Assembly (NCBI RefSeq): GCF_028816475.1 | Contig: NZ_CP118247.1 | Coordinates: forward strand, 1,830,001 to 1,894,000 | Length of the DNA stretch: 64,000 nucleotides | Reading direction: 5' to 3' | From: Devosia rhodophyticola | Lineage (GTDB): Bacteria > Pseudomonadota > Alphaproteobacteria > Rhizobiales > Devosiaceae | Shown: positions 10,899 to 19,940 of the stretch, piece after piece | Layout: the number at the start of each line of letters is the position of its first letter | Position numbering within the stretch: the stretch's first letter is position 1 | Translations under genes and position numbers: made by a program | The notes under the pieces: generated by a model | Databases searched by the model: none | Seen by the model: only the letters and a program-made list of their open reading frames with translations | Told to the model about the DNA's origin: nothing

Positions 10899-11936
10899 CT
10901 AAAACGGGCGCGGATAGCGACGGTGCAGCGCCTCGATCTCCGCCAGAAAATCAGTCGACAAGGTCAGATCTATCGCACCCAAATTTGTCTTGAGTTGATC
11001 AAGGGAGGTTGCACCAATGATGACCGAGGTCATGAAGGGGCGGGTGAGGCAGAACGCCAGCGCAAGTTGGGCGGGATCAGCATTGTGCCGCCCGGCCAGC
11101 TCGACATAAGCGTCCACCGCGGCGCGGGAAACCTCGTTGTCGCGCCAAATGCCGTTCTGATAGTCGGCGCGGCTGCCCTTGGGGATTGCCCCATTGCGGT
11201 ACTTGCCGGTCAAAAGCCCGGCAGCCAGCGGCGAATAGGCCAATAGGCCGACTTTCTCATGGTGTCCCAGCTCGGCTAGATCGAGATCGAAGTGGCGGCG
11301 CAGCAGGCTATACTCGTTCTGAACGCTGACAATGCGCGGCAGATTGTGCTGGGTTGCCAACCGCAGCCACTGGGAAATGCCCCAGGTGGTTTCGTTGGAA
11401 ACGCCGACATGGCGGATTTTGCCTTGTTTGACTAAATCGTCCAGTGCTTCGAGCATGTCGAGCAAATTATCCATGACATCGTCGGTGTCCTGGGTGTGTG
11501 GGGCATAGGTCCAGGAATTCTGGAAATTGTAGCTGCCGCGCGATGCCCAATGGATCTGGTAGAGATCGATATAGTCGGTCTTGAGACGCAAAAGGCTGGC
11601 ATCAACCGCCTTGCGGATCGAGCCGCCGCTGGCGCGAACGCCGTCGCGGATGTGATCATTGCCGCCGCCCGATATCTTGCTGGCCAAAATCCATTGGTCG
11701 CGCTTTCCAGTCTTTTTGAACCAGTTGCCGATTATTTCCTCGGTGCGGCCTGAGGTTTTTGCCGTAGGCGGAACTGCGTAAAGTTCGGCGGTGTCCATAA
11801 AATTGACGCCGGCCTCGAGCGCATGATCGATCTGATCGTGGCCTTCTTGCTCGGTATTCTGGCTGCCCCAGGTCATGGTGCCCAGGCAGATTTCGGTGAC
11901 ATTCAGCCCGGTGCGGCCAAGTGGATTGAGTTTCAT
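10899..11936 (-). CDS. NADP(H)-dependent aldo-keto reductase, Tas-like
   Basis: 345 residues from ATG 11936. Aldo-keto reductase TIM barrel with the family opening 'MKLNPLGRTGLNVTEICLGT'. The catalytic tetrad is visible as Asp and Tyr in 'DTAELY', Lys in 'LASKISGG' and His in 'YQIHWASR'. The loop 'AVPPTAKTSGRTEEIIG' and the 'VSNETTWG' block are typical of Tas/YajO-type members. The coenzyme-binding C-terminal block 'VIIGATSLDQLKTNL' is intact. Physiological substrate unknown. Confidence 0.9.
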   Translation of the reverse strand: MKLNPLGRTGLNVTEICLGTMTWGSQNTEQEGHDQIDHALEAGVNFMDTAELYAVPPTAKTSGRTEEIIGNWFKKTGKRDQWILASKISGGGNDHIRDGVRASGGSIRKAVDASLLRLKTDYIDLYQIHWASRGSYNFQNSWTYAPHTQDTDDVMDNLLDMLEALDDLVKQGKIRHVGVSNETTWGISQWLRLATQHNLPRIVSVQNEYSLLRRHFDLDLAELGHHEKVGLLAYSPLAAGLLTGKYRNGAIPKGSRADYQNGIWRDNEVSRAAVDAYVELAGRHNADPAQLALAFCLTRPFMTSVIIGATSLDQLKTNLGAIDLTLSTDFLAEIEALHRRYPRPF

Positions 11937-12106
11937 ACGCCAAGCTCTTTGTTCGATTTGGCGGCACCCTAATTCGGTGTGACCGCATATGGAATGGCAA
12001 ATGGCTGTAACCAATCAGTTTTTTGCAATATCTGGCTTAATTCGGGGGTGTTCGTGAGCCAAATTGGGGAATAGTCAAAAAACTATCACAATGGCAGAAT
12101 TAGACC

Positions 12107-12135
12107 TTGAGGTCTGCGCCCCCAACCCCTATATA
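12107..12135 (+). promoter_or_regulatory. sigma-70-type promoter of the initiator tRNA gene
   Basis: TTGAGG (12107-12112), a spacer of exactly 17 nt, then TATATA (12130-12135) within 'cccctatatagcc', the CTATAT-like -10 typical of alphaproteobacterial stable-RNA promoters. The expected transcript start near 12142 is about 50 nt before the tRNA. It lies in the only gene-free stretch facing the tRNA. Confidence 0.7.
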
Positions 12136-12193
12136 GCCGTCACAGCGCGACGCCGGTCGTGTTGAAGGTCTCAGATTTAGGGACTTTTCTTGG

Positions 12194-12270
<77 letters not shown>

Positions 12271-12449
12271 AAAACCTGGCCAACGAAATTGTTGGAATAT
12301 TACGAAAGCCGCTGACGTATAATGTGGCGAGTCCCCGTGAAACTCAGAAGCCATTTTGCGCTTTGGACCGGTATCTCTGTTGCGAGTGTCTCAGGACGCG
12401 CACGGGACACCGACCAGACTGCCAATTAGGCGTTGGGGAAATGTCTAAC

Positions 12450-13646
12450 TCAGAGGCTGAGGCCTTCGAGAAATGTGCCGATTACATACATCATCTGCGA
12501 CCAGCTCTTCTCCTGAGGAAGAGGGACATGGTTTCTGCTTTCCAGTGAAACATACTGCGCGTTCGGTATTTCGCTTGCCAGGATACGCCCCTGCTCAATG
12601 GGCTGCACTGCGTCCGAAATCGCATGAATGACAAGCGTGGGGGCGGAAACTGAATGCAGGATATCTGTTACATCAAACCGGTCGATTATCTGTCTTAACC
12701 GTGCTGCGTTTTCTGGAGAAATTGTTTCGATTTGCATCCTGACAAAGCTTGCCATTTGGCTGGCCGTTGCATCCGGCACAAACAGTGATGAAAAGGCATT
12801 GATGAACGGACTGTCGGCTTTGCCCCAACCCGTACGGATAAGCCCTAATATGGTGCCTTCGTCGATGTCTTCATGGGACGCACCGCGCAACGCGCGCCCC
12901 TTGGCGTAGCCGCCATATAGAATCAATCCGGTGACACGACGCGGATATTGTTGGGCAAAACGTATGGCTACAGGAACGGCCTGCGATGCCGCAAAGATCG
13001 GGAATCGATCCAGGTTGTTGGCATCGGCAACCGCCTTTAGGTCATTGGCAAAGGCGTCGATATCCGCGCCCTCGAGGTCGCGCGTCGACAGACCTGTCCC
13101 CCTTTGATCGTAGCGATATAGCGTGTTGTTGCTTTCCAGACCCTCGATAAGTGGTCGCCAGACAGGACTGTGTAAATCGAGTTCCAGGTGAGACAGCCAA
13201 TGTGCCGCCCTGATCAAAGGCGGGCCGTCGCCACTTTGTGAATACGCTATTTTTGCGGAGTCAGAAGACTGTGTGAAATGAATCGAATGCGCAGTTGCAC
13301 GGTTGGGTGCGGCTGCTACCATTTCTGAACTGTTTCTCACTTCAACAATAAGCTGAAAGCCCCGACCGTGAACGGTCTTGATGATTGCCTGATCGCGGCC
13401 CGAGTCTCCGACGGCTTTTCGCGCGGCATTCATGCGCGCGCTAATTGTCGCGTCCGACACGTTCAAACCACGCCAGACGGTTTTTATCAATTCATCTTTT
13501 GTTACCAACCGGCCCTGCCTTTCGACAAGGACGAGCAGCAGTTCAAACACTTGGGGTTCGACATGGACGGGTAGGCCGTCGCGATGAAGGGCGTGCTTGT
13601 CAGGGTCGATCGAACAATTGGCGAACTGATATGTCATGGATCTCAT
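12450..13646 (-). CDS. OmpR-type winged-helix domain fused to an alpha/beta hydrolase
   Basis: 398 residues from ATG 13646 (aaggcgg upstream). An ATG at 13637 is also possible. Residues about 5-95 form an OmpR/PhoB (CadC/HilA-like) DNA-binding winged helix with 'EPQVFELLLVLVERQGRLV', 'LIKTVWRG' and 'VHGRGFQL'. After a short linker the rest is an alpha/beta hydrolase ('YRYDQRGTGLS', final 'ESRNHVPL'). The nucleophile elbow is 'AASQA' instead of the usual GxSxG, but Ser, a late Asp and His remain. No transmembrane helix. Probably a one-component regulator in which the hydrolase domain senses or cleaves a small ligand. Confidence 0.85.
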   Translation of the reverse strand: MRSMTYQFANCSIDPDKHALHRDGLPVHVEPQVFELLLVLVERQGRLVTKDELIKTVWRGLNVSDATISARMNAARKAVGDSGRDQAIIKTVHGRGFQLIVEVRNSSEMVAAAPNRATAHSIHFTQSSDSAKIAYSQSGDGPPLIRAAHWLSHLELDLHSPVWRPLIEGLESNNTLYRYDQRGTGLSTRDLEGADIDAFANDLKAVADANNLDRFPIFAASQAVPVAIRFAQQYPRRVTGLILYGGYAKGRALRGASHEDIDEGTILGLIRTGWGKADSPFINAFSSLFVPDATASQMASFVRMQIETISPENAARLRQIIDRFDVTDILHSVSAPTLVIHAISDAVQPIEQGRILASEIPNAQYVSLESRNHVPLPQEKSWSQMMYVIGTFLEGLSL

Positions 13647-13793
13647 TAAGCCGCCTTTAGGCAATGCTCCTCAAGGGCATTAGGCTGGTGCTGTCAGAAA
13701 TTATCGAAATGACAAGCAGTTCTAAAGATGCCCTTCAAGCTTTGACGGAGTTCTCAGCGTTTACTGGGTTCGCGGCAGAGGAGAATTGGAATC

Positions 13794-14000
13794 ATGCAAC
13801 GCGATGAAACGCCCGAGATCAAGCGTCGTCCCGATGGGTCAATTGATGTCAATCACTACATAAGAATTGGTATGCAAAGACGTGCGGAGCAGGCGCATGC
13901 AATGGCCAAATTAGTGCCGCTCAAGGGCGGGGTCTTATCTTTGCGATTTTGGGCGATTGGTGCCAGCCATGGCAAGTCGGCGGTGCCTCGACGTGGGTGA
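13794..14000 (+). CDS. small conserved-looking protein (68 aa)
   Basis: Starts at ATG 13794 with an excellent 'gaggaga' ribosome-binding site 9 nt upstream. The first 40 residues are hydrophilic and helical, with the pattern RPDGSIDVNHYI..G..RRAEQAHA. This resembles, from memory, short alphaproteobacterial proteins with an 'R.DGSID..YI..G...R' core. The C-terminal 20 residues look less ordered. It is divergent from the winged-helix/hydrolase gene and could be its target. Function unknown. Confidence 0.5.
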   Translation: MQRDETPEIKRRPDGSIDVNHYIRIGMQRRAEQAHAMAKLVPLKGGVLSLRFWAIGASHGKSAVPRRG

Positions 14001-14094
14001 TTGAAATCGAAGATTGCTGCTGCCTTCGCGTTTACGTTTCGTCGCGCGCAGGTCGGCTTTTACGGATCAGACATGCCATCGTCGCTGCCAGTGG

Positions 14095-14670
14095 CTACAC
14101 TTCCCAACCCGATCGGTAAACGCGGTTGGAAAGGCCATTCGCGAGCTCAATTTTGACTTCGACGGTTTTATTAATGCGCGAGCGCAGCTTCGTGCTGAAA
14201 CTAGTTTCGGCGTCGAAATCTTGGTCAGTTGCATAGACTGTGTACGGATTAATTACGCATTTGAAATCAAGCATCAAAGATAGAGCGACCGGGCCATAGG
14301 CCATGTAGCTGTGGGGCAGCCCGTCTGCACATAGAAATGTCACTATCTTATCAAACCAAGCAGCGCGCCTTCCGCCATTGCCCGTTGCGCCTGTGAGTTC
14401 AATTAGATTTGCCGCCGCGCTTTCCAAGCTCCAGTTGTAGATGGGAGAGGCAATAAATACGCCGTGGGATTCTTCGATTGCGCGATGAGCTAGCGCATAT
14501 TCTGGATGGTTGAAACAACTTGTATTGTCAAACGGCGGTAAGCCTGTCGTTCTTAAATCAATGAATGTTGAGACGTGACCCTTGCCGGCAAGCAGCGCCT
14601 CTACTTCACGGGCAATTAGTAGACTTCGACTCGCCGGATCGAGACTGCAGGAGAAAATTGAAAACTTCAT
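14095..14670 (-). CDS. NAD(P)H-dependent FMN reductase family protein
   Basis: 191-residue flavodoxin-like protein of the NADPH-dependent FMN reductase family. A phosphate-binding loop near the N-terminus ('SCSLDPASRSLLIA') binds FMN phosphate, and 'ASPIYNWSLESAAANLIEL' is the second FMN loop with the flanking helix. It starts 8 nt after the end of the upstream permease gene, so it is the last gene of the amino-acid importer operon. Members reduce FMN, quinones or azo compounds. The link with the transporter suggests use of the imported compound, which is inference. Confidence 0.85.
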   Translation of the reverse strand: MKFSIFSCSLDPASRSLLIAREVEALLAGKGHVSTFIDLRTTGLPPFDNTSCFNHPEYALAHRAIEESHGVFIASPIYNWSLESAAANLIELTGATGNGGRRAAWFDKIVTFLCADGLPHSYMAYGPVALSLMLDFKCVINPYTVYATDQDFDAETSFSTKLRSRINKTVEVKIELANGLSNRVYRSGWEV

Positions 14671-14678
14671 GGTTGCGT

Positions 14679-15452
14679 TCAGCGCGGTGATTTGGGCTGG
14701 GTAAAGCTTGGGATGGTCATGCGGGCCTCAACCAGCCGCAGACCGAGCGTGAGCAGGCCTGCGAGTACCAGATACAAAGCCGCGCCGTAGAGAAAAATCG
14801 AGAGATCGTAGGAACGCGAGAAGATGGTGCGGGTTTGTCCCATCAGATCCATGACAGTTATGGTTGAAACCAGCGCACTGGCTTTCATCAGCAGGATAAC
14901 TTCATTGCCATAGGCCGGCCAGGCGATGCGAATGGCTTGGGGAAATATGATGCGGCGCATGCGTTGGGACCATGTCATGCCACAGGCTTCGGCGGCTTCG
15001 ATCTGGCCATGGGGCAGGTTCTGAATGCCGCCACGCAGGATTTCGGCGACATAGGCGGCTGTGTTGAGGGTCAAGGTCAAAAGACCAACCCACCAGCCTT
15101 CCTTGAAGAAAGGCCAAAGCGGTCCGAGTCCTTCGGCACCCATGGAGCCCAAGCCGTAATAAAGCACCCATAACTGGACCAAAAGCGGCGTGCCGCGGAA
15201 GACATAGATATAGGCGTGGGCGGGGATCGAGAGAAAGCGGCTGGACGAGACGCGCGCCAAAACCACAGCGACGGCGATGAGGAACCCCAAAACTGAGGAG
15301 AGCAGTAGCAGCTCAAGGGTTACAAAAAAGCCGTCAAAAAACCGCGGGCAGGCATTGACGAAAAGGTCGGGACTGATCGGGGCAAGAGCGCCGCAAATGC
15401 CATCGGAGGCGGCGATCTTGAAGTTCAGGTAAACGCGAACAAAATCAAACAT
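14679..15452 (-). CDS. polar amino-acid ABC transporter permease (HisM-like)
   Basis: 257-residue inner-membrane permease of the HisMQ/GlnP type. The BPD-transp-1 coupling helix with EAA motif reads 'QIEAAEACGMTWSQRMRRII'. 'YIYVFRGTPLLVQLWVLYYG' is the family-typical TM entry. About five transmembrane segments. Second permease of the operon, 8 nt after the HisQ-like gene and 8 nt before the FMN reductase gene. It forms a heterodimer with the product of 15461-16177. Confidence 0.92.
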   Translation of the reverse strand: MFDFVRVYLNFKIAASDGICGALAPISPDLFVNACPRFFDGFFVTLELLLLSSVLGFLIAVAVVLARVSSSRFLSIPAHAYIYVFRGTPLLVQLWVLYYGLGSMGAEGLGPLWPFFKEGWWVGLLTLTLNTAAYVAEILRGGIQNLPHGQIEAAEACGMTWSQRMRRIIFPQAIRIAWPAYGNEVILLMKASALVSTITVMDLMGQTRTIFSRSYDLSIFLYGAALYLVLAGLLTLGLRLVEARMTIPSFTQPKSPR

Positions 15453-15460
15453 GGTGCCCC

Positions 15461-16177
15461 TTACCGCGCATAGCCGCGCCGCGCACCAAGCTCAAGGCGA
15501 TGGCGGGCGATATCGGATACGGCTGTCAAGACCAGGTAGATGGCCCCAGCGGCAAGGTAGAACACCAGCGGTTGCAAGGTTGATTCGCTGGCGACCTTTG
15601 CCTGACGCAATAGTTCGTCGAGCGCAATCACGGCGGCCAGGGAGGTGTCCTTGAGCAGCACCATCCAGAGGTTGGCAAGGCCGGGTAGCGCAAATCGCCA
15701 CATTTGGGGCAGGCGAACGCGCCAGAAAACCTGTCCGGCCGACATTCCAGTGGCGGTTGCCGCTTCAATTTGTCCTGTCGGTACGGCAAGATAAGCGCCG
15801 CGGAAGACTTCGGATGCATAAGCGCTGAATATCAGGCTCAGTCCGGCGACAGCGGCAGCAAATTTTGGCACTTCGAAACTGCTTTGAATGCCGAGGCCGG
15901 CGGCAATCTGCTGAACGACAAGGTCAAGCCCGAAAAAAACCAGTAACAGCACAAGGAATTCGGGCGTGCCGCGAATGAAGATAATGTAGGTATTGGTCAG
16001 CCAGTTCAGGGGGCGCCAAGGCGACAAACGGCCACCTGCCAGCAGCAACCCGAGGGCCAGGCCACAGACAAGGGAGACCGCGGCAAGCTGCACGGTTATC
16101 CATGCGCCTGCCAGCAAATCGTCGCCCCAACCCGTGTCGCCAAAGGCGAGAAGCGAGAAAACCGATTCATTGTTCAT
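15461..16177 (-). CDS. polar amino-acid ABC transporter permease (HisQ-like)
   Basis: 238-residue permease with the same fold as its neighbour: 'TYIIFIRGTPEFLVLLLVFF' and EAA motif 'QIEAATATGMSAGQVFWRV'. Starts at ATG 16177, 58 nt after the binding-protein gene. That gap contains a 12-bp stem-loop. Order SBP-HisQ-HisM with a separate ATPase upstream matches histidine/lysine/arginine/ornithine and octopine/nopaline-type importers. Confidence 0.92.
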   Translation of the reverse strand: MNNESVFSLLAFGDTGWGDDLLAGAWITVQLAAVSLVCGLALGLLLAGGRLSPWRPLNWLTNTYIIFIRGTPEFLVLLLVFFGLDLVVQQIAAGLGIQSSFEVPKFAAAVAGLSLIFSAYASEVFRGAYLAVPTGQIEAATATGMSAGQVFWRVRLPQMWRFALPGLANLWMVLLKDTSLAAVIALDELLRQAKVASESTLQPLVFYLAAGAIYLVLTAVSDIARHRLELGARRGYAR

Positions 16178-16196
16178 GGCACCCTCGCTTGTAGAT

Positions 16197-16224
16197 GGGG
16201 CGACCGTTCAGAAACGGTCGCCCC
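16197..16224 (-). other. intercistronic stem-loop after the binding-protein gene
   Basis: Perfect 12-bp inverted repeat ggggcgaccgtt / aacggtcgcccc with a 4-nt loop, directly after the substrate-binding-protein stop codon. There is no T-run on the minus strand, so it is more likely an RNA-stabilising or partial-attenuation hairpin that raises binding-protein expression over the permeases than a full terminator. Confidence 0.75.
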
Positions 16225-16235
16225 GGTTGGCTTGA

Positions 16236-16988
16236 TCAGTAAATGTCGAAGGGGAAGTACTTCGCATTGATCGTGGCGTAGGTGCCATTGTCGCGGATGG
16301 TCTTGAGCGCGCCATTGAGGGCTTCACGCAACTCATTGTCATCCTTGCGCACGGCGATACCGATCTTGTCAGCGATATCGATATTGTCGCCGATGAACTC
16401 GAAGCCGTCGTGCGTCTGCAACCAGTCATAGGCAGGGTAGATATCGGAAACCATGGCATCGATCCGGCCCGCATCCAGGTCAGAATAAGCCGCGGTCTGC
16501 GTGTCATAAAGCTTTACATCGGCGCTGCGCCCAAGATTGTCTTCCGCCCACTGCGAAGCAACGGTTGAGCGTTCCGCGCCAACCGACTTGCCAGCCAGAT
16601 CATCGGCGCCGGCAATACCGCTGCCTTTTTTGGCCATGACGTGCAGATAATTTGAATAGTATGGCTCGGTGAAGCCAACGGACTGCTGGCGTTCAGGGGT
16701 AATCGACATCGATGCGATAATGGCATCATATTTGTTGGCGACCAGGCCGGGAATGATGCCGTCCCAATCCTGCGCAACAACAGTGCACTCAGCCTTCATT
16801 TCGGCGCACAAAGCGTTAGCAATATCGATGTCAAAGCCAACCAGATTTCCGGCAGCGTCTTTTTGGTTGAAGGGAGGATAGGCTCCTTCGGTGGCAATGC
16901 GGATTTGCATCGGCTGAGCGATGGCGCTTCCGGCGGACGCTGCCGCGATGGTTGCGACGAGGGCAACGGTTACGAGCTTTTTGAACAT
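16236..16988 (-). CDS. polar (basic) amino-acid ABC transporter substrate-binding protein
   Basis: 250 residues. Sec signal peptide (MFKKLVTVALVATIAAASAG..AIA), then a class II periplasmic binding protein of the lysine/arginine/ornithine/histidine type: 'IRIATEGAYPPFN', 'LVGFDIDIANALC', 'DWDGIIPGLVANKYDAII', 'SMSITPERQQ'. The Asp and Arg of these motifs normally bind the alpha-amino and carboxyl groups. Start at 16988 with a strong 'aaggaga'. The similarity favours basic amino acids or opines, not proven. Confidence 0.92.
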   Translation of the reverse strand: MFKKLVTVALVATIAAASAGSAIAQPMQIRIATEGAYPPFNQKDAAGNLVGFDIDIANALCAEMKAECTVVAQDWDGIIPGLVANKYDAIIASMSITPERQQSVGFTEPYYSNYLHVMAKKGSGIAGADDLAGKSVGAERSTVASQWAEDNLGRSADVKLYDTQTAAYSDLDAGRIDAMVSDIYPAYDWLQTHDGFEFIGDNIDIADKIGIAVRKDDNELREALNGALKTIRDNGTYATINAKYFPFDIY

Positions 16989-17027
16989 GTGGTTCTCCTT
17001 TTATAATTTGTTGTTTTATTTTGGCCG

Positions 17028-17813
17028 CTAGAGCACGCTTGCCAGAAACTTGCGGCAAGCGTCGGTTTGCGGTGATTGAAATATCTGCTCGGGGGATCCC
17101 TGCTCGCCGATCCGTCCCTGGTGCAGAAAGACGACATTTTCCGAGACTTCCCGGGCAAATCCCATTTCGTGGGTTACCACGACCATCGTCCTTCCCTCGC
17201 TCGCCAGATCGCGCATGACCGCCAGAACCTCGCCGACAAGTTCGGGGTCGAGTGCCGAGGTCGGCTCGTCAAAAAGCAGAATCTTGGGTTGCATGGCGAG
17301 CGCGCGGGCAATGGCAGCGCGTTGTTGCTGCCCGCCCGAGAGATGGGCGGGGTAAGCATCAAGTTTGTCGAATAGCCCGACGCGGGCCAGAAGCGCCTCG
17401 GCCTGTTCGGTGGCCTCCGCCTTTGGCACCTTAAGCACCTGTACCGGGCCTTCCATGACATTTTGACGGATGGTCATGTGCGCCCAGAGATTGAAGTTCT
17501 GAAAAACCATGGCGAGGCTGGCGCGGAACAAGCGGACGTCGCGCTTATTTGTAATGTGGCGGTGACCACGGCCGGAAGGGGAAAGGGGCAAGCGTTTTCC
17601 GTCGACGGTAATCTCGCCCTTCTCCGGAATTTCAAGCAGGTTGATGCAGCGCAATAGCGTCGATTTACCGGAGCCGGATGCGCCGATCAGCGAGACTACC
17701 TCGTGTTGACGGGCACCGAAACTGATGCCCTTGAGCACTTCGAGGCCACCAAAGTCCTTGTGAATGTTATTGACCGATAGATAGTCATTTCCCGCAGTGC
17801 CTTGTGAGGTCAC
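17028..17813 (-). CDS. polar amino-acid ABC transporter ATP-binding protein (HisP-like)
   Basis: 261-residue ATPase. Walker A 'GASGSGKST', signature 'LSGGQQQR', Walker B '[12 protein letters not shown]', H-loop 'VTHEM' followed by 'GFAREV'. The insertion '[19 protein letters not shown]' is typical of HisP/OccP. The start is GTG 17813 with 'agga' about 8 nt upstream. It is the first gene of the leftward importer operon and lies 39 nt before the binding-protein gene. Confidence 0.92.
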   Translation of the reverse strand: MTSQGTAGNDYLSVNNIHKDFGGLEVLKGISFGARQHEVVSLIGASGSGKSTLLRCINLLEIPEKGEITVDGKRLPLSPSGRGHRHITNKRDVRLFRASLAMVFQNFNLWAHMTIRQNVMEGPVQVLKVPKAEATEQAEALLARVGLFDKLDAYPAHLSGGQQQRAAIARALAMQPKILLFDEPTSALDPELVGEVLAVMRDLASEGRTMVVVTHEMGFAREVSENVVFLHQGRIGEQGSPEQIFQSPQTDACRKFLASVL

Positions 17814-17934
17814 GCCATGTTCCTGCTACTCGCGCCAAGGGGCTTTTTTTGTCGGCCCATTGCACTTTCTTTAGCCCATCTTTTATCCTTTGGTCAAAAA
17901 CTAAGCGTGGCGGGCGACTTTTGCCGTTGAAGCG

Positions 17935-18690
17935 TTATTGCTTTGGCGGGGTGGCAATGGGGTTGAGTTTGCGCCAATCCTCATATTCCTGCCGCGCGTC
18001 GGCATGGAGGGGGTAATAGCGCTGCAAGGGCTCGCCCTGCATCAGTTTCATGCGAGAAAAATCTTCCCATTCGTGTTGTACGGAAGCGTTCTCGATAACC
18101 TGGGCGGCGAGCGCCACAGGTACGCAAACGGCTCCGTCGTCGTCGGCCACAATGATGTCCCCTGGCATCACAGTAACGCCGCCGCAGGCGATGGGCGTAT
18201 TAACGGCAAACGGCATCAGGCCGGTCTGGGTATGAAAGTTTGGCGTCAGGCCACGAATCCACAGCGGGATATCGAGCTTTTTGGCGTTGGTGTAATCGCG
18301 CACACAGCCGTCAATGATGATGCCGGCCCCGCCCCGCCCCTTGAAATAGGTCATCATCATGTCACCAAAAATGCCTGCACTCATGTCGCCGCGGGCATCG
18401 ACCACGACAATGTCGCCCTTTTCGACCTGATAGAGTACGTGGCGATGCAGTTGCTTTTCGGGGTCTTCATATTCGCCGTCGCCGTAGAGATCCTCACGCT
18501 TGGGCATAAACTGAAGCGTCAGTGCGGGACCGGCAATCGCTTTCCCAGGCGCCCAAGCGACAGGGCCATCAATGTGACAGTTGCGCAAGCCCATATGGGC
18601 CAGGGTACTGGAGGCGGTCGCGGCCCCCACGGCGCACAGGGCATCAACGATTTCCTGTGGCGGACGGGTGATTGTGGGTGGCTGAATCAT
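17935..18690 (-). CDS. RraA-family protein (aldolase/decarboxylase-like)
   Basis: 251 residues from ATG 18690 ('ggagagctac' just upstream), not from the longer frame at 18819, whose extra N-terminus overlaps the previous gene. RraA/HMG-aldolase fold: 'GAATASSTLAHMG', 'DIVVVDARGDMSAGIFGDMM', 'GAGIIIDGCVRDY' and 'VTVMPGDIIVADDDGAVCVP'. The G-x-x-G-D and R-D residues that bind metal and pyruvate in 4-hydroxy-4-methyl-2-oxoglutarate aldolases are present. Last gene of the sugar-acid operon, so a C-C lyase for a keto-deoxy acid is plausible rather than RNase E regulation. Confidence 0.85.
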   Translation of the reverse strand: MIQPPTITRPPQEIVDALCAVGAATASSTLAHMGLRNCHIDGPVAWAPGKAIAGPALTLQFMPKREDLYGDGEYEDPEKQLHRHVLYQVEKGDIVVVDARGDMSAGIFGDMMMTYFKGRGGAGIIIDGCVRDYTNAKKLDIPLWIRGLTPNFHTQTGLMPFAVNTPIACGGVTVMPGDIIVADDDGAVCVPVALAAQVIENASVQHEWEDFSRMKLMQGEPLQRYYPLHADARQEYEDWRKLNPIATPPKQ

Positions 18691-18718
18691 TGTAGCTCTC
18701 CGTTCCTGGCCTATTGGC

Positions 18719-19873
18719 CTACCAGTTGGTGATCGAACCGTCGTTGCGGTGCAAATGTGGTGCTTCCCAGAATTTGAAGCTTTGTTGTTTGACCGTTTCC
18801 TCATCAACCTCGATACCAAGGCCGGGAGCGTCGCTCACGTCGTAAACGGCGCCATTGAGGACAGGCTGGCCGGTGAAAATGGCGCTATCGTTAAACCCGA
18901 GATAGGATTCTCCGGGAGATGCGCGGGTTTCCAGCCAGGAAAAGTTGGGAACGGCCGCGGCAAAATGAACCGTGGCAGCGGTGCAGATGGGCCCCAATGG
19001 ATTGTGGGGCATCATGTCGACGTAATGCGCTTCACTCCAGCCTGCGACCTTCATCGATTCAGTCAGGCCGCCGACATTGCAGACATCGATGCGATTGAAC
19101 TGGTGGATGTCGCGTTCGATATAGGGCAGGAACTGCCATTTGCTGGAAAATTCCTCACCGACGGCAAAGGGGACATCGACCAGTTTGCGCAATGCCTCAT
19201 AGGCTTCGGGGGTTTCGTCGCGGATCGGCTCCTCAAGAAAATCCAGTGTGCCGCTGGGCATTTTTTGACAGAAGCTGGCAGCCTCGGCCACCGACAGGCG
19301 GTGGTGATAGTCAATGCCAAGGACTACCGTGCTCCCCAGCGCCTCACGCGCCTTGATGCACCACTCGGCGGTTTCGGCAATGCTCTGGCGTGGCTCGAAT
19401 ATCTTGTCGTCGCCAAAACTGGCCGGCGACAGACGCATCGACGTCCAGCCCAATGCGATCAATTCCTTTGCCTGTTCGATCATCTCAGGACCACAGGGAC
19501 CCCTGGTCGTAGCAAATGTCGGGATGTGATTGCGTTGCTTGCCGCCCAGAAGTTCATAGACGGGCACGCCCAACGCCTTGCCCTTGATATCGTGCAGGGC
19601 GATATCAATCGCCGAAATGGCTGCGGTCAGAACGCGTCCGCCTTCAAAATACTGGCTGCGGTACATTTCCTGCCACAGGGCGCCAATCATCATCGGGTCG
19701 CGGCCAATGAGGAATTCGCGGTAGTGCTCAATGGCGCCAGCCACTGCTTTTTCGCGTCCGGACAATCCGCTTTCGCCCCAACCATATATGCCCTCGTCTG
19801 TTTCGATCTTGACGATGAGCTGGTTCCGCGTTCCCACCCAGGTGGGGTAGGGGCGAATGGCAGTGATTTTCAT
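18719..19873 (-). CDS. enolase-superfamily dehydratase, D-galactonate dehydratase-like
   Basis: 384 residues of the mandelate-racemase/muconate-lactonising family. N-terminal capping domain 'MKITAIRPYP...IETDEGIYGWGE', then the barrel. Visible metal ligands: D188 (GIDYHH), E214 (FLEEP) and E240 (VGEE). H190 and H290 (MMPHNPLGP) occupy the positions of the catalytic histidines of DgoD-type sugar-acid dehydratases. Expected reaction: dehydration of an aldonate or aldarate to a 2-keto-3-deoxy acid. Exact substrate unknown. It lies between the importer ATPase and the RraA-like gene. Confidence 0.87.
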   Translation of the reverse strand: MKITAIRPYPTWVGTRNQLIVKIETDEGIYGWGESGLSGREKAVAGAIEHYREFLIGRDPMMIGALWQEMYRSQYFEGGRVLTAAISAIDIALHDIKGKALGVPVYELLGGKQRNHIPTFATTRGPCGPEMIEQAKELIALGWTSMRLSPASFGDDKIFEPRQSIAETAEWCIKAREALGSTVVLGIDYHHRLSVAEAASFCQKMPSGTLDFLEEPIRDETPEAYEALRKLVDVPFAVGEEFSSKWQFLPYIERDIHQFNRIDVCNVGGLTESMKVAGWSEAHYVDMMPHNPLGPICTAATVHFAAAVPNFSWLETRASPGESYLGFNDSAIFTGQPVLNGAVYDVSDAPGLGIEVDEETVKQQSFKFWEAPHLHRNDGSITNW

Positions 19874-19940
19874 GACGATGATTACCTAAGATGAGAATTT
19901 ATTGCGACAATGGTAGGACCAATTGGCATAGACCGCGTTA

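Noticed and set aside
18749..19894. 381-codon plus-strand frame opposite the galactonate-dehydratase-like gene
   Set aside because: Antisense shadow; the minus-strand product has the full enolase-superfamily metal site.
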